A stretch of DNA of 64,000 bases from JANQOZ01 sp045106555 (GTDB lineage: Bacteria; Pseudomonadota; Gammaproteobacteria; Xanthomonadales; SZUA-38): the NCBI GenBank assembly GCA_045106555.1, contig JBGCET010000007.1, forward strand, positions 1 through 64,000. Direction: 5' to 3'. Below are positions 13,759 to 23,069 of the stretch, piece after piece. Every line of letters begins with the position of its first letter. The stretch's first letter is position 1. Both the position numbers and the translations under genes were made by a program. Below the pieces are notes generated by a model. That model was not told where the DNA came from. It saw only the letters and a list, made by a program, of their open reading frames with translations, and did no database searches.

Positions 13759-13872
13759 ATGATTGGAGCCGTTTACAAGCGGAGCCAGCGGCGCTCGCTG
13801 GGTGCTATGGCACCGTTTATGGGGCTGGGCTTGCGCCAAAATTTGGCGAAGATTGCGTGTTATGGCCCGTAA
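13759..13872 (+). CDS. Possible 37-residue leader ORF
   Basis: ATG 13759 has a strong Shine-Dalgarno sequence (GAGGGA, 7 bp upstream). It opens a basic 37-residue frame (MIGAVYKRSQRRSLGAMAP...) that ends 11 bp inside the dadA-like gene. Because the dadA-like ATG has a weak ribosome-binding site, this frame might couple its translation. It could also be chance. Confidence 0.3.
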   Translation: MIGAVYKRSQRRSLGAMAPFMGLGLRQNLAKIACYGP

Positions 13873-15130
13873 CCGCACCGATGCCGTCATTATCGGGGCG
13901 GGCGCCGTAGGGCTTTCCTGCGCGTATTTCTTAAATCGCGCAGGACTCAGCGTACAGATTCTGGAACGTAACAAGGTAGGCCAAGGTACGTCGTTGGGAA
14001 ATTGTGGGCTCATCACGCCCTCTCATGCGCAACCGTTGCCGGGCCCTGGTGTGCCGCTGAAGACCCTCAAATCGATGTTCAGCGCAACCGGCAAACTCCA
14101 CGTCAGGCCCAGGCTGGACACCGAGCTTGCGCGCTGGATGTTGAGCTTCTGGCGAAACTGCAACAAGAAGCAGTTTGACTACATCTCCAAAGCGCGCTCC
14201 GCGTTGATGGACAGTTCCCGGGAATTAACCCAAAAACTGGTTCAGGGCGAAAAGCTGGATTGTCAGTTCAATGATGGCGGCCTGATGGCGCTGGCGGTTA
14301 CCGAAGCCGGGGTGGAAGATTTGTACGCCATGGGCCAAGCCTTGAACCAGATTGGCGTGGAAACCAGCGAGGTGGACGGTGAGGGATTGCGGGAGGCAGA
14401 GCCCTCGTTGCGGAAAAGTGTGCTTGGCGGTCTGTGGTTTCCCAACGATGCGTCCCTCAAGCCAGACAAATTCACCTCCGAACTGAACTGGGCCTGCCAC
14501 AAGCGCGGAGTTCAGCTGCAGGAAGACTGTGAGATTAAGGCGTTAAATACTGAGAACGGCAAGCTGGTGTCGGCGTTTACCGACCGCGGCACCTATGAGG
14601 CCAGTCATTTCATTGTTGCAGCGGGAGTCTGGAGCCCCCAAGTAGTGAAGTCTCTTGGGATGAGCCTCCCGATTCAGGCAGGCATGGGCTATTCGCTAAC
14701 CAGTGTTAAACCCGACCCCTGTCCGTCTTTCCCGTTGCTGTTGCATGAAGCCGGTGTGGCGGTCACGCCTTTTGATAATAAGTACCGGATTGGCGGAACC
14801 ATGGAGTTTGCCGGGTCAGACGCTGACCCTAATCCGAAACGGTTTATGGCCCTCATTGAGGGCGCACAGCGTTATCTGAGCGACCCGCTGGGTGAGGGGG
14901 AGCCAGAGAAATGGCACGGCTATCGTCCAATGACTCCCGATGACCTGCCGTTGATTGGCTCGGTACCTCAGTTGCCCAATCTGCATTTTTCCTGTGGCCA
15001 TAACATGATGGGGATGAGCATGTCGGTGGCCAGCGGCCGGCTCACCGCCGAACTGGTTACCGGGCGCAAGCCTCACATCGATCCAACGCCCTTTCGGCCT
15101 GATCGTTTCAGCGGGATGCAGGCAAGCTGA
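13862..15130 (+). CDS. FAD-dependent amino-acid dehydrogenase (DadA-like)
   Basis: A 422-residue DAO-family flavoprotein. The N-terminal dinucleotide fold is AVIIGAGAVGLSCAYFLNRA, followed by LERNKVGQGTS, then the substrate half with YRIGGTMEFAG and the C-terminal FAD loop GYRPMTPDDLPLIG and GHNMMGMS. Members oxidise D-amino acids or related amines and pass electrons to quinone. The substrate is not fixed. ATG 13862 is used because it is directly upstream of the FAD strand. It is followed by the MATE gene after 14 bp. Confidence 0.82.
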   Translation: MARNRTDAVIIGAGAVGLSCAYFLNRAGLSVQILERNKVGQGTSLGNCGLITPSHAQPLPGPGVPLKTLKSMFSATGKLHVRPRLDTELARWMLSFWRNCNKKQFDYISKARSALMDSSRELTQKLVQGEKLDCQFNDGGLMALAVTEAGVEDLYAMGQALNQIGVETSEVDGEGLREAEPSLRKSVLGGLWFPNDASLKPDKFTSELNWACHKRGVQLQEDCEIKALNTENGKLVSAFTDRGTYEASHFIVAAGVWSPQVVKSLGMSLPIQAGMGYSLTSVKPDPCPSFPLLLHEAGVAVTPFDNKYRIGGTMEFAGSDADPNPKRFMALIEGAQRYLSDPLGEGEPEKWHGYRPMTPDDLPLIGSVPQLPNLHFSCGHNMMGMSMSVASGRLTAELVTGRKPHIDPTPFRPDRFSGMQAS

Positions 15131-15144
15131 ATGTAAAAACCGAG

Positions 15145-16470
15145 ATGCGCCAGACTTTTGTGCTGGCGCTGCCTTTGATTATCGGCCAGATCAGCAACGT
15201 CGGCATGAGCTTTATCGATACATTAATGGCAGGCCGTCTGTCCGCTGATGCGTTGGCCGCGGTGGCTATTGGCGGCACGCTTTGGAATTCACTCACGTTG
15301 TTCCTGATCGGAACGCTACTGGCCGTTCCAGCCATTATTTCCCAGCTGGACGGCGCGGGTCGCCGCGGGCGAATGGGCAAGGTGGTGCGCCAGGCACTTT
15401 GGCTGGCAACATTCATTGGCGTGGCCATTACCGTAGTGCTGCATCCAATGGCGCCGCTGCTGGGGCTGGTGGGGTTGACGCCATCAGTGCTGTCGCAGGC
15501 CGTGGAGTATGTGCACGCCATTAGCTGGGGTGCGCCAGGGATGGGGATTTACCTGGTGCTGCGGTATTTCAGCGACGGGTTAGGGCTGACGCGACTCACC
15601 ATGTACCTCGGGGTCGCAGGCATGTTGTTGAACATCCCGGCGGATTACCTGTTTATGTTCGGCGGCTTGGGAATTCCTGCAATGGGGGCCAAAGGTACAG
15701 GTTACGCAACGGCGCTGGTGCTCACCTGCCAGGCCCTGGCGGTCGTGTTAGTCGTATGGCGAGGAAAAAACTACGCCCAAATCGGTGTGTTCTCCCGATT
15801 CGAATCACCCTCTTGGGGTCGCATTCGCCAGATTTGCCGTGTCGGGCTGCCGGTTGGGGCGGCCATTTTTGTGGAGTCATCCATGTTTGTTGTGTCGACG
15901 CTGCTGATGGGTTCATTGGGTACCATGGCGCTGGCGGGGCACCAGATTGCGCTGAATTTTTCCGCCCTGTTATTCATGGTGCCGCTCGCTTTGGGAATGG
16001 CCATTACGGTTCGCGTCGGCAATGCCATGGGGCGAGGTGACGCGATACAGGCGCGCCAGCGAGGTATCGCCGGGCTTTTGCTGGTTCTCGGTACTCAGGT
16101 GCTGTCGGCAACAATCATCTGGCTGTTCCCCCATCAAATTACGGCGCTGTATACCCAGGACGTTCAGGTGTCGGCAATCGCGATCACACTGCTGTTTTAC
16201 TCAGCAATTTTTCAGCTGTCCGACGGTATTCAGGTGGCGGCTGCCGGCGCCTTGCGAGGCCTCAAAGACACCGCCGTGCCGATGATGATGATGATTGCAG
16301 CGTATTGGGTGGTTGGCATTCCCCTGTGCTACTACCTGGGAATCACCTCCGGTCAGGGCGGGGCGGGAGTCTGGATCGGGCTGATTGCGGGCTTAAGCGT
16401 GGCCGCCGTTGCGTTAACGATCCGCTTTTTCCAGCTGACAAAATTGCCAGCAGGTAACGCGGTGACTTAA
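15145..16470 (+). CDS. MATE family efflux transporter (NorM-like)
   Basis: A 441-residue protein with twelve hydrophobic helices in two pseudo-repeats. The N terminus has the NorM signature ALPLIIGQISNVGMSFIDTL followed by MAGRLSADALAAVAIGG. The second half begins at about residue 230 (GLPVGAAIFVESSMFVVSTL). It should be a Na+ or H+-driven exporter of cationic drugs and metabolites in the inner membrane. It is probably co-transcribed with the DadA-like gene. Confidence 0.9.
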   Translation: MRQTFVLALPLIIGQISNVGMSFIDTLMAGRLSADALAAVAIGGTLWNSLTLFLIGTLLAVPAIISQLDGAGRRGRMGKVVRQALWLATFIGVAITVVLHPMAPLLGLVGLTPSVLSQAVEYVHAISWGAPGMGIYLVLRYFSDGLGLTRLTMYLGVAGMLLNIPADYLFMFGGLGIPAMGAKGTGYATALVLTCQALAVVLVVWRGKNYAQIGVFSRFESPSWGRIRQICRVGLPVGAAIFVESSMFVVSTLLMGSLGTMALAGHQIALNFSALLFMVPLALGMAITVRVGNAMGRGDAIQARQRGIAGLLLVLGTQVLSATIIWLFPHQITALYTQDVQVSAIAITLLFYSAIFQLSDGIQVAAAGALRGLKDTAVPMMMMIAAYWVVGIPLCYYLGITSGQGGAGVWIGLIAGLSVAAVALTIRFFQLTKLPAGNAVT

Positions 16471-16503
16471 GGTTGTCCTACCCAGCCACTTTTGAGGTCG
16501 TTC

Positions 16504-16842
16504 ATGAAACTTGTCACCGCCATTATTAAACCCTTCAAACTCGACGATGTGCGTGCCGCTCTTTCCGAAATTGGCGTGCAGGGCATGACGGTGACCGATG
16601 TGCAGGGGTTTGGCCGCCAGCGTGGTCATACCGAGCTGTATCGAGGGGCAGAATATGTCGTGGACTTTGTGCCCAAGGTCAAAATCGAAATAGCGGTGGC
16701 CGACGACGTGGTTGAACGGGTGGTGGATACCATCAAAACCTCTGCTGAAACCGGCAAAGTGGGTGACGGGAAGATATTTGTCTTGGAGCTGGTGCGCGCC
16801 CTGAGAATTCGCACCGGTGAGCTGGACGAAGACGCGCTCTAG
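16504..16842 (+). CDS. glnK: Nitrogen regulatory protein P-II (GlnK)
   Basis: A 112-residue P-II protein. It begins MKLVTAIIKPFKLDDVR, has the T-loop with the uridylylation tyrosine Y51 (RGAEYVVDF) and the B-loop TGKVGDGKIFV, and ends RIRTGE. It senses 2-oxoglutarate and ATP/ADP and signals nitrogen status to AmtB, GlnD/GlnE and NtrB. The sequence is closer to the GlnK than the GlnB style. No amtB is next to it here. The ATG at 16504 is preferred to an in-frame one 12 bp upstream. Confidence 0.93.
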   Translation: MKLVTAIIKPFKLDDVRAALSEIGVQGMTVTDVQGFGRQRGHTELYRGAEYVVDFVPKVKIEIAVADDVVERVVDTIKTSAETGKVGDGKIFVLELVRALRIRTGELDEDAL

Positions 16843-16866
16843 CGCCCGTAGAGTTTCAATTAATGG

Positions 16867-18189
16867 TCAGGTCGGGCCGAGCAATCCTCTGGCCGTTCGC
16901 TCAGCGATCGCCAGGTGGCGCTGAAAAAAATGCTGTGCTGGAGCTTTGAATAAGGCGTAAATCGTTTGTTCGCCCTCCACGACGCGCCAGCCGCGCAGCT
17001 TCCAGCGCAGCCCAGTTTCATCCACCATGGTCATGCTTACCTGCAGGCCGTTGTCCAGTGGTTGGGCATCATCCAACGTCAGTTTTCGCTGTGGCGCCAT
17101 GGCGCGAAATTCACTTAACGCACGCCATAGTGCCAGCTGCGTGTTGGGGCAGGGCAGCGGTTTTGCGGCGACTCCCGTGGGCGTGCGGTTTACCTTCCAG
17201 ATATCCAAACGGGTAATGGCTGTGCGGTCTGGGGTCAGTGTAAGTTGACGGCCTGTCTGCAGTGCTACTTGCCAGTGTTTGTCTCTGACAAATGTGGTTG
17301 AGCCTAAGCGCGTTGCCTTGCCTTCTTCCAAGCCTTCTTGCAACGCGTTTGCCTGTGGCCCAGCAATTTTTGCGCACTGCGGAAACTGGCCTTGAAATCC
17401 TGCCGTTGAGGCCATCGGCAGGCCAAAGGTCAGCAAACCTGGCGGGTCGTCGGTAGCGCCGCTGCGTTGGCGAATCATCCATCGCCAGCGGTTTACGTCG
17501 GCAGGTTGCAACCAGGGCAGTCGGCGGGCCAGAAATGTTTGGGCGCGGTCGATCTGGCTGGCCGATAGCACGCGTTCTAAGGCTGATGTCTGTATTTGTA
17601 CAATCGCTGAAGTAGACGATTCTGCAGGTGCCATTGGGTCTTTGGCCCCGGGTACAATTATCTGTTCGCCCCTTTTGCGAGTGCGCAGCAGCAGCGCCGG
17701 TACAGATTTCATGTCTCGGTCAGCGTCGGCCATCCGTTGCGCTGCCATCTGGTCGGCGTCCCGTTCCAAGGCGGCGCGTTGCTGGGCGTTTGTGTCGTTC
17801 AGCTGGTGCACGAAGTGGTTTAGCGCAAGATGAGCCACTTCATGGGCCAGCACAAACTCCCAGTCTGCGGGGCTATCCAGGTCCAAAGCCAAACCGGAAT
17901 TGACGACAATTACGCCGTTAGGAAAGGCGCGAGCATCCGGTGTGGGGTCATCAACAAATAACACCGTGAATTGTTGATCCGGGAACAGTTCTGATACGCG
18001 AGTGCTGGCGCGACCAAGCACATCGGGGGTCGCCAATACCTTGCCTTGGCGCTCAATGCCCAGCACCACCTGATCCGCCAATTCCGCCATGGCAGCTGCC
18101 GCGTCGGCGGGCACGTCGCTGTTGGTCTGCGCTGAACTCACAAACAGAAGGCTTGGCACAAGCCAACGGCGCCACCCATGTGCACTCAT
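16867..18189 (-). CDS. M48-like metalloprotease, exported
   Basis: A 440-residue protein with an N-terminal hydrophobic leader (WLVPSLLFVSSAQ). The zinc motif HEVAH (H-E-x-x-H) lies near residue 117 within FVLAHEVAHLALNHF, with the later glutamate in ERDADQMAA, the M48 arrangement. The preceding FPNGVIVVNSGLAL strand is also typical. The roughly 200-residue C-terminal region is not recognised. It overlaps the lipoprotein gene upstream by 4 bp and is probably translated with it. Confidence 0.78.
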   Translation of the reverse strand: MSAHGWRRWLVPSLLFVSSAQTNSDVPADAAAAMAELADQVVLGIERQGKVLATPDVLGRASTRVSELFPDQQFTVLFVDDPTPDARAFPNGVIVVNSGLALDLDSPADWEFVLAHEVAHLALNHFVHQLNDTNAQQRAALERDADQMAAQRMADADRDMKSVPALLLRTRKRGEQIIVPGAKDPMAPAESSTSAIVQIQTSALERVLSASQIDRAQTFLARRLPWLQPADVNRWRWMIRQRSGATDDPPGLLTFGLPMASTAGFQGQFPQCAKIAGPQANALQEGLEEGKATRLGSTTFVRDKHWQVALQTGRQLTLTPDRTAITRLDIWKVNRTPTGVAAKPLPCPNTQLALWRALSEFRAMAPQRKLTLDDAQPLDNGLQVSMTMVDETGLRWKLRGWRVVEGEQTIYALFKAPAQHFFQRHLAIAERTARGLLGPT

Positions 18190-18755
18190 TGTGATGCTCC
18201 GCTCAGGGACGTTATCAGTGGGCTGGCGAGGGCCAGCACCTGTGCCTGCGCGACCGACTCAGCGGGAGGCGTGTGCACTACGGCAAGTCGCAGCAAGCGA
18301 CCGTCTCTGACCGATAGCAAGCCTGCGGCCATCCAGCCAGGCTGATCGCCTCCGAGGCGGCCCGCCATTAGAATCAGATGCTCACATTGAGGCAGGAGGT
18401 GGTTCACTGGGCCAATCGCGAAGGCAGAGAGGTCTTTTTGCGGTCGATCCTTCAACAGGGCCGCCAGATGGTTAAACAGCGCTTGTTGGTCCAGTTCAAT
18501 CGTTGCTGAACCTGACTGGCAAGGTAGAAGCTGTGCCGCAAAAAGCTGTTGGGTCAGTGCAGCGTTGATTGTTGCGCTCTCGGTGGCCGGCAGATGAAGG
18601 TGACCAAATTTCTGCCACAGCTGGACGTCGGCGCGGCCGGTTGCGGTGGACAAGGGGGCCACCGTCGGACCAAGGAGCACGGAATTGCCTGAACAGCCAT
18701 AAAGACTCAGGGTCAATGCGGCTAAGGCGGTCGCGACGATTTGTCCACATTGCAT
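18186..18755 (-). CDS. Putative lipoprotein paired with M48 protease
   Basis: A 189-residue protein with a lipobox in IVATALAALTLSLYGC. No recognised domain; the mature region has segments such as PQCEHLILMAGRLGG. The ATGA overlap with the protease gene suggests the two work together at the envelope. Confidence 0.68.
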   Translation of the reverse strand: MQCGQIVATALAALTLSLYGCSGNSVLLGPTVAPLSTATGRADVQLWQKFGHLHLPATESATINAALTQQLFAAQLLPCQSGSATIELDQQALFNHLAALLKDRPQKDLSAFAIGPVNHLLPQCEHLILMAGRLGGDQPGWMAAGLLSVRDGRLLRLAVVHTPPAESVAQAQVLALASPLITSLSGASQ

Positions 18756-18821
18756 GTCTTAAGCTGTAAGAATTAAATTCTTATTTAAGTGTCTCATCAC
18801 ACCACGCGAGGTTACAGATTG

Positions 18822-19031
18822 ATGAAAGCTCTAACAAATATCATTCTGCTTGCTGGCGTTGCAGCTACCGCCGGTTGCGCCACCGTGGCTAAAGATCAAA
18901 GCAGTGACGCCAGCAACGGCGCAGTGGCCGCCAACACTCGCAGCTACTGCCGCAGCGATATCGAACGCACCGGGCAAACAGACGTGGCCTCAGCGGTCCG
19001 GCGGTCCGCGTCTTCCGCGCGTCAATGCTAG
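18822..19031 (+). CDS. Small putative lipoprotein
   Basis: A 69-residue protein with a lipoprotein-like signal (NIILLAGVAATAGCATVAK) followed by a low-complexity, polar segment ending in cysteine. ATG 18822 has GAGG upstream; an in-frame ATG at 18789 would precede the signal. The strong terminator just downstream supports a real transcript. Function unknown. Confidence 0.6.
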   Translation: MKALTNIILLAGVAATAGCATVAKDQSSDASNGAVAANTRSYCRSDIERTGQTDVASAVRRSASSARQC

Positions 19032-19067
19032 ATTCCGCCTCCTGCACACGCCGCGGGTGAACGAAAG

Positions 19068-19094
19068 ACGCCTGCCCGAAGGCAGGCGTTTTCT
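19068..19094 (+). terminator. Rho-independent terminator
   Basis: A 9-bp stem ACGCCTGCC / GGCAGGCGT (19068-19076, 19081-19089) closed by a CGAA tetraloop and followed by TTTCT. It serves the small lipoprotein gene. Confidence 0.85.
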
Positions 19095-19124
19095 CTGGTG
19101 TGGTTTGTCGGCTGCTGGGGGGAA

Positions 19125-19376
19125 TTACCCGCCAAATCGCCGATCAAAGTCATCCATCCGCTGATCCCAGTCCCGCAGGTACGGATCCGATTCAGTAGAT
19201 TGACGCTTGTGGCCCAAGGCAAACGCTCCGATCAGGTAGCTGGCCACCGTCAGTAGTGGCCAGATCATGGCTAAAACGACGGTCACAACCCTCACGCCGA
19301 GGCGGCTGAAATTCAGTCGCTGGGCAAGCTCGGCGCAAACACCGCCTAGCCATGCTCGTGGGTGACGCTGGCTCAT
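19125..19376 (-). CDS. pspC: PspC-domain membrane protein
   Basis: An 83-residue protein with the PspC pattern: WLGGVCAELAQRLNFSRLGVR and one hydrophobic segment (VVTVVLAMIWPLLTVASYLI), then a charged tail. PspC-family proteins sense membrane stress and bind PspA. It overlaps pspA by 4 bp and is in the same operon. Confidence 0.82.
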   Translation of the reverse strand: MSQRHPRAWLGGVCAELAQRLNFSRLGVRVVTVVLAMIWPLLTVASYLIGAFALGHKRQSTESDPYLRDWDQRMDDFDRRFGG

Positions 19377-20050
19377 GCGGCGGCTCCGTCATCAGCGGTA
19401 GAGGCCGATTGACCCACTTTCTTCCGCAATTCGGCCAGCTCAGATTCGATGGCAGGATCTTCAGTCGCTTGGCTGTGGATCTGGCGTTGAGGAATGACGT
19501 CATACGCTTCAACTCTCGCTTCCAGTTGATCCATCTGCACCTCCAGGCGTTCAAAACGGGCAGACACATCGGCCAGTTTTCGGTCGGCCGGTGAGGTGTA
19601 ATGCAAGATGGTGGCTGGCGCCTGCTGTTGGCGCATGGACAGTTGGCGCTTGCGGGCCTCAGCCAGACGTTGTTCAAGGCGTTTGATGTCGGTATTGACC
19701 CGCTGCATGCCCTGTTGGGCCTGGGTGATGGCCAGGGCGCATCGATCAGACTCTTCACTCAGTTTCTGACGAGAGGTTAATGCTTCCCGGGCCAGTTCGT
19801 CCCGGCCTTGGCTCACCGCCTGCTCGGCGCGTTCGGTCCACTGTTCGCTTTGGGTGGCCAAACCGTCTCGACGGCGTTGAAAGCGCTTTTGTTCTCCTAG
19901 CAACTCAGCGGCGGCAGCCCGCGCTTCACGCAGAGCGTCTTCCATTTCGCGCACCAGCGCTGCCAGCATTTTTTCCGGGTCTTCAGCGCGCTCCAACAAG
20001 GCATTGACGTTTGCCGATACGACGTGACGAAATCTGGACATGGTGCTCAT
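19373..20050 (-). CDS. pspA: Phage-shock protein A (PspA/IM30)
   Basis: A 225-residue, almost fully helical coiled-coil protein: MSRFRHVVSANVNALLERAEDPEKML, then long Glu/Arg/Gln-rich helices, ending in an acidic tail. PspA coats and stabilises damaged inner membrane and restrains PspF. ATG 20050 has AAGGAG 10 bp upstream; a longer frame to 20134 lacks a ribosome-binding site and was rejected. Confidence 0.88.
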   Translation of the reverse strand: MSTMSRFRHVVSANVNALLERAEDPEKMLAALVREMEDALREARAAAAELLGEQKRFQRRRDGLATQSEQWTERAEQAVSQGRDELAREALTSRQKLSEESDRCALAITQAQQGMQRVNTDIKRLEQRLAEARKRQLSMRQQQAPATILHYTSPADRKLADVSARFERLEVQMDQLEARVEAYDVIPQRQIHSQATEDPAIESELAELRKKVGQSASTADDGAAA

Positions 20051-20092
20051 GATGTTAGCTCTCCTTAACCGTTGATTGTATGAAGACAAGCA

Positions 20093-20122
20093 TTCAGATT
20101 TCGTGCCAGAAAAATTTTTCTG
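20093..20122 (-). promoter_or_regulatory. Candidate sigma-54 promoter plus 16-bp palindrome upstream of pspA
   Basis: On the minus strand, TGGCAC (20108-20103) is followed at 5 bp by CTGAA (20097-20093), a partial match to the -24/-12 sigma-54 consensus. pspA operons elsewhere use sigma-54. A perfect palindrome CAGAAAAATTTTTCTG (20107-20122) abuts the -24 element. The role is inferred. Confidence 0.4.
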
Positions 20123-20333
20123 AAAAAAACTCATAAAAACAAAAGGTTAAGGTTGTTCGGGTATTAAAGACTGGTTCCCTGGGGCAGTAGGGTTGGTGAA
20201 ATACACCAGCCTTCCGGCGGGTTAGGCCATATGTAATCCTGCTTAATTGGTGATGCGGATGACCATCGGTCGTTGGTACCTTCACATGCCTGCGTCTACA
20301 CTGGCAAACCCGATAACGATTGAGAATTAACTG
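20123..20333. other. Intergenic, pspA/sppA divergent
   Basis: The remaining divergent spacer. No clear sigma-70 pair for sppA was seen. Confidence 0.3.
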
Positions 20334-22175
20334 ATGGCCCAGGGCAATTTTATTACGCGATTTTTTGGCGGTATCTGGAAACTGATCGATTTCACTCGCC
20401 GACTCGCCCATATCGTCTTTCTGGTGATCTTTTTCTCACTCATCGGCGTCGGTGTCCTGGCCGTTGGCGAGAGTCCTGTAATGATGGTGCGGGACCAAAC
20501 GACGCTGGTGCTGGCACCCCAGGGAGTGGTTGTAGAGGAATACTCAAACGATGCCACCGAGCGGGCGCTCAGCCAGCTCATGGATGAACAGCTGCCTGAA
20601 ACCCGCATGCGGGACCTGCTCAAAGCCATCAGCAAGGCGGCGGTAGATGACCGCATCAGCCGAATGTTGATTCGAACAGACTATCTCTGGGGCGTGGCGC
20701 CCTCTCAGCTGCAGGAGCTTAAAAGCGCTATCGGCCAGTTTAAAGACAGTGGTAAGTCCGTGCTGGCCTACGGTTATGGCATGTCTCAGGCGCAATACTA
20801 TCTGGCTGCGCTGGCTGATGAAGTGTGGCTGCACCCCGAGGGATTGATTTTGCTGGAAGGGTTTGGCGTATACCGAAACTACTACAAGGAGGGTCTGGAT
20901 AAGCTGGCGGTCGATGTTCATTTGTTCCGGGTGGGTGAATACAAATCCGCGGCTGAGCCCTATATTCGCAATGACATGTCGGACTACTCCAGAGAATCCA
21001 ACATGTACTGGCTGGACAGCCTGTGGACTCAATATTTGGACGAGGTGTCTGCCCAGCGGGATATGACGCCTGAACAACTGGCCGCCCATGTAGAAGGGTT
21101 TGCCGACGACTTGCGCGAGGTGGGTGGGCGCGCCTCCGAAGCCGCGCTGGCGGCTGGCTTGGTGGATCAGCTGGGAACGGAAGATGAACTGCGCGCTTAC
21201 CTGCTGGAAGATGGCGAGTACGACAGCGAACTGGACAGTTTTCGCCAGCTTGACGCAGAACTCTACCTGCAGGCTAATACGTCTTTTGCCCTGTCCGGCG
21301 GCGATCAGATCGCCGTGGTGGTGGCTCAGGGTGCCATCATGGGCGGCGAGCAATCCCCCGGAACCGTGGGCGGTGAGTCAACGGCTAAACTCATCCGCCG
21401 CGCCAGAGCCAATAATGATACCAAGGCATTGGTATTGCGGGTCGATAGTCCCGGCGGCGGCGTATTGCCATCGGAACAAATTCGCCGAGAAATTGAGCTG
21501 ACACGAGCGTCGGGAATTCCCGTCGTGGTGTCCATGAGTTCGGTTGCCGCCTCTGGCGGTTATTGGATTTCCATGAGCGCAAACGAAATCTGGGCCAATC
21601 CGGCCACCATCACAGGTTCTATCGGTATTTTTGGCCTTCTCACCAGCTTTCCGAAAACGCTGGAAAAGGTGGGGGTTTATACCGACGGCGTGGGCACCAC
21701 CTCCATGGCGGGAGCGCTGCGCGCCGACCGCCCCCTACAGCCCCACGTCGCCGACATCATTCAGCAGATAATTGAAGATGGCTACGAACGCTTTATCGGC
21801 AAAGTGGCGCAAGCTCGGGAGATGACGCCGGCGGCCGTGGATATGATTGCCCGGGGGCGTGTGTGGAGTGGCCAGCAGGCACTGGATCGTGGGCTGGTGG
21901 ATAACCTGGGAGGGCTTAACGACGCGATTGCCTCTGCAGCGAACCTAGCAGGTCTCAGTCAATTTGAAACCCGCTACGTTGAGCAGGAGGCCACCGCCTG
22001 GGAGCAGTTTTTGCTGGATATGACCGCAAAGCTGCCCACGTTCTCGCTGTCTCGCGGGGCCACCATTGCCAGCATCCTCAATACCCCGCTGCCCACCGAT
22101 GTGTCGCTACTGCTGCAAAGCGCCCGCGCTCAGCAGCCAGTGGGCATGTACGCCTATTGTTTTTGCAGCCTGTAA
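20334..22175 (+). CDS. sppA: Signal peptide peptidase SppA, 67K type
   Basis: A 613-residue protein with one N-terminal transmembrane anchor (HIVFLVIFFSLIGVGVLAV) and two tandem ClpP-like domains. The catalytic dyad is visible: K204 in VGEYKSAAEP and S407 in SVAASGGYW. The length and two-domain form match the Escherichia coli SppA type. It degrades cleaved signal peptides in the inner membrane, facing the periplasm. It lies divergent from pspA. Confidence 0.93.
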   Translation: MAQGNFITRFFGGIWKLIDFTRRLAHIVFLVIFFSLIGVGVLAVGESPVMMVRDQTTLVLAPQGVVVEEYSNDATERALSQLMDEQLPETRMRDLLKAISKAAVDDRISRMLIRTDYLWGVAPSQLQELKSAIGQFKDSGKSVLAYGYGMSQAQYYLAALADEVWLHPEGLILLEGFGVYRNYYKEGLDKLAVDVHLFRVGEYKSAAEPYIRNDMSDYSRESNMYWLDSLWTQYLDEVSAQRDMTPEQLAAHVEGFADDLREVGGRASEAALAAGLVDQLGTEDELRAYLLEDGEYDSELDSFRQLDAELYLQANTSFALSGGDQIAVVVAQGAIMGGEQSPGTVGGESTAKLIRRARANNDTKALVLRVDSPGGGVLPSEQIRREIELTRASGIPVVVSMSSVAASGGYWISMSANEIWANPATITGSIGIFGLLTSFPKTLEKVGVYTDGVGTTSMAGALRADRPLQPHVADIIQQIIEDGYERFIGKVAQAREMTPAAVDMIARGRVWSGQQALDRGLVDNLGGLNDAIASAANLAGLSQFETRYVEQEATAWEQFLLDMTAKLPTFSLSRGATIASILNTPLPTDVSLLLQSARAQQPVGMYAYCFCSL

Positions 22176-22187
22176 GCTGGACGCTGA

Positions 22188-23069
22188 CTACAGACCGAGA
22201 GTCTCGGCCAGACTCAGGATGCGCTGAGCTTTGTAGACGATGGGGTAGTCGATAAAGTAGCCGTCCAGCTGGATGGAGGCGGAGCCCGCGGCCTCGGCCT
22301 GCTCAAACGCGGCGACGACGCTGCGAGCGTGCTCAATTTCCCCGGCTGATGGGCTGAAAATCTTGTTAGCCGGGTCCACCTGATCCGGGTGGATGCACAG
22401 CTTGCCCTGAAAGCCCATTTCCAGGCCGTTCCGCGCGGATTGGGCAAATCGCTCGTGGTCTCGAATCTGCAGCACAACGGTATCAATAGGGGGTTCGAGT
22501 TCGGCGGCTCGGGATGCCAAAACCAATCTGGCTCGGGTGTCAGCCAATGACCGTTCGTCCGGTTCCCAACGCAGGTTAAGGTCCAGGTGCAGATCGCCAG
22601 CGCCAAAAGAAAGTCGTCGAACTCGAGTGCCGGATTGGCAAATTTCATCGAGTCGAGAAACTCCCAGGCCAGTTTCGATAATGGGCATCAGATCAATGCT
22701 GGCCGGCGGCAGGTCAAGATTTCGTTCCAGCTGACTCAGCATCCAGTCTACCGCCACCAGTTGGGCAGCTGATTCGGTTTTCGGTAAAACGATGCCGTCC
22801 AGATTGCCGCTGACAACAGCCATGATGTCGTCGAAACACCAGGGCGTATCAAAGCTGTTAACCCGCACGTAAGCGCGGCAGGACCGCGGACCGGACAGAG
22901 CCTCCACCAGCACTTGGCGGGTCTCCACCTTGTGCTGGATGGCCACGGCGTCTTCCAGGTCTAAAACCACCGCATCTGCGCCCGTTGTGAGGCTTTTTTC
23001 CACTTTGCGCGGGTGATTGCCTGGGGCGAATAAATAGGTCCGGTTTGGGGTGTTGCCAGGGGCTGTCAT
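22188..23069 (-). CDS. CitE/HpcH-HpaI-like CoA-ester lyase
   Basis: A 293-residue protein with the CitE-like TIM barrel: RTYLFAPGNHPRKVEKS, VLDLEDAV (metal-site acid region), YVRVNSFDTPW, the ETGLGV region and GKLCIHPDQV. Family members cleave malyl-CoA, citramalyl-CoA or similar beta-hydroxyacyl-CoA. It overlaps the GntR gene by 4 bp. Together with the divergent CoA-transferase, a hydroxylated diacid pathway is plausible. The exact substrate is unknown. Confidence 0.83.
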   Translation of the reverse strand: MTAPGNTPNRTYLFAPGNHPRKVEKSLTTGADAVVLDLEDAVAIQHKVETRQVLVEALSGPRSCRAYVRVNSFDTPWCFDDIMAVVSGNLDGIVLPKTESAAQLVAVDWMLSQLERNLDLPPASIDLMPIIETGLGVSRLDEICQSGTRVRRLSFGAGDLHLDLNLRWEPDERSLADTRARLVLASRAAELEPPIDTVVLQIRDHERFAQSARNGLEMGFQGKLCIHPDQVDPANKIFSPSAGEIEHARSVVAAFEQAEAAGSASIQLDGYFIDYPIVYKAQRILSLAETLGL

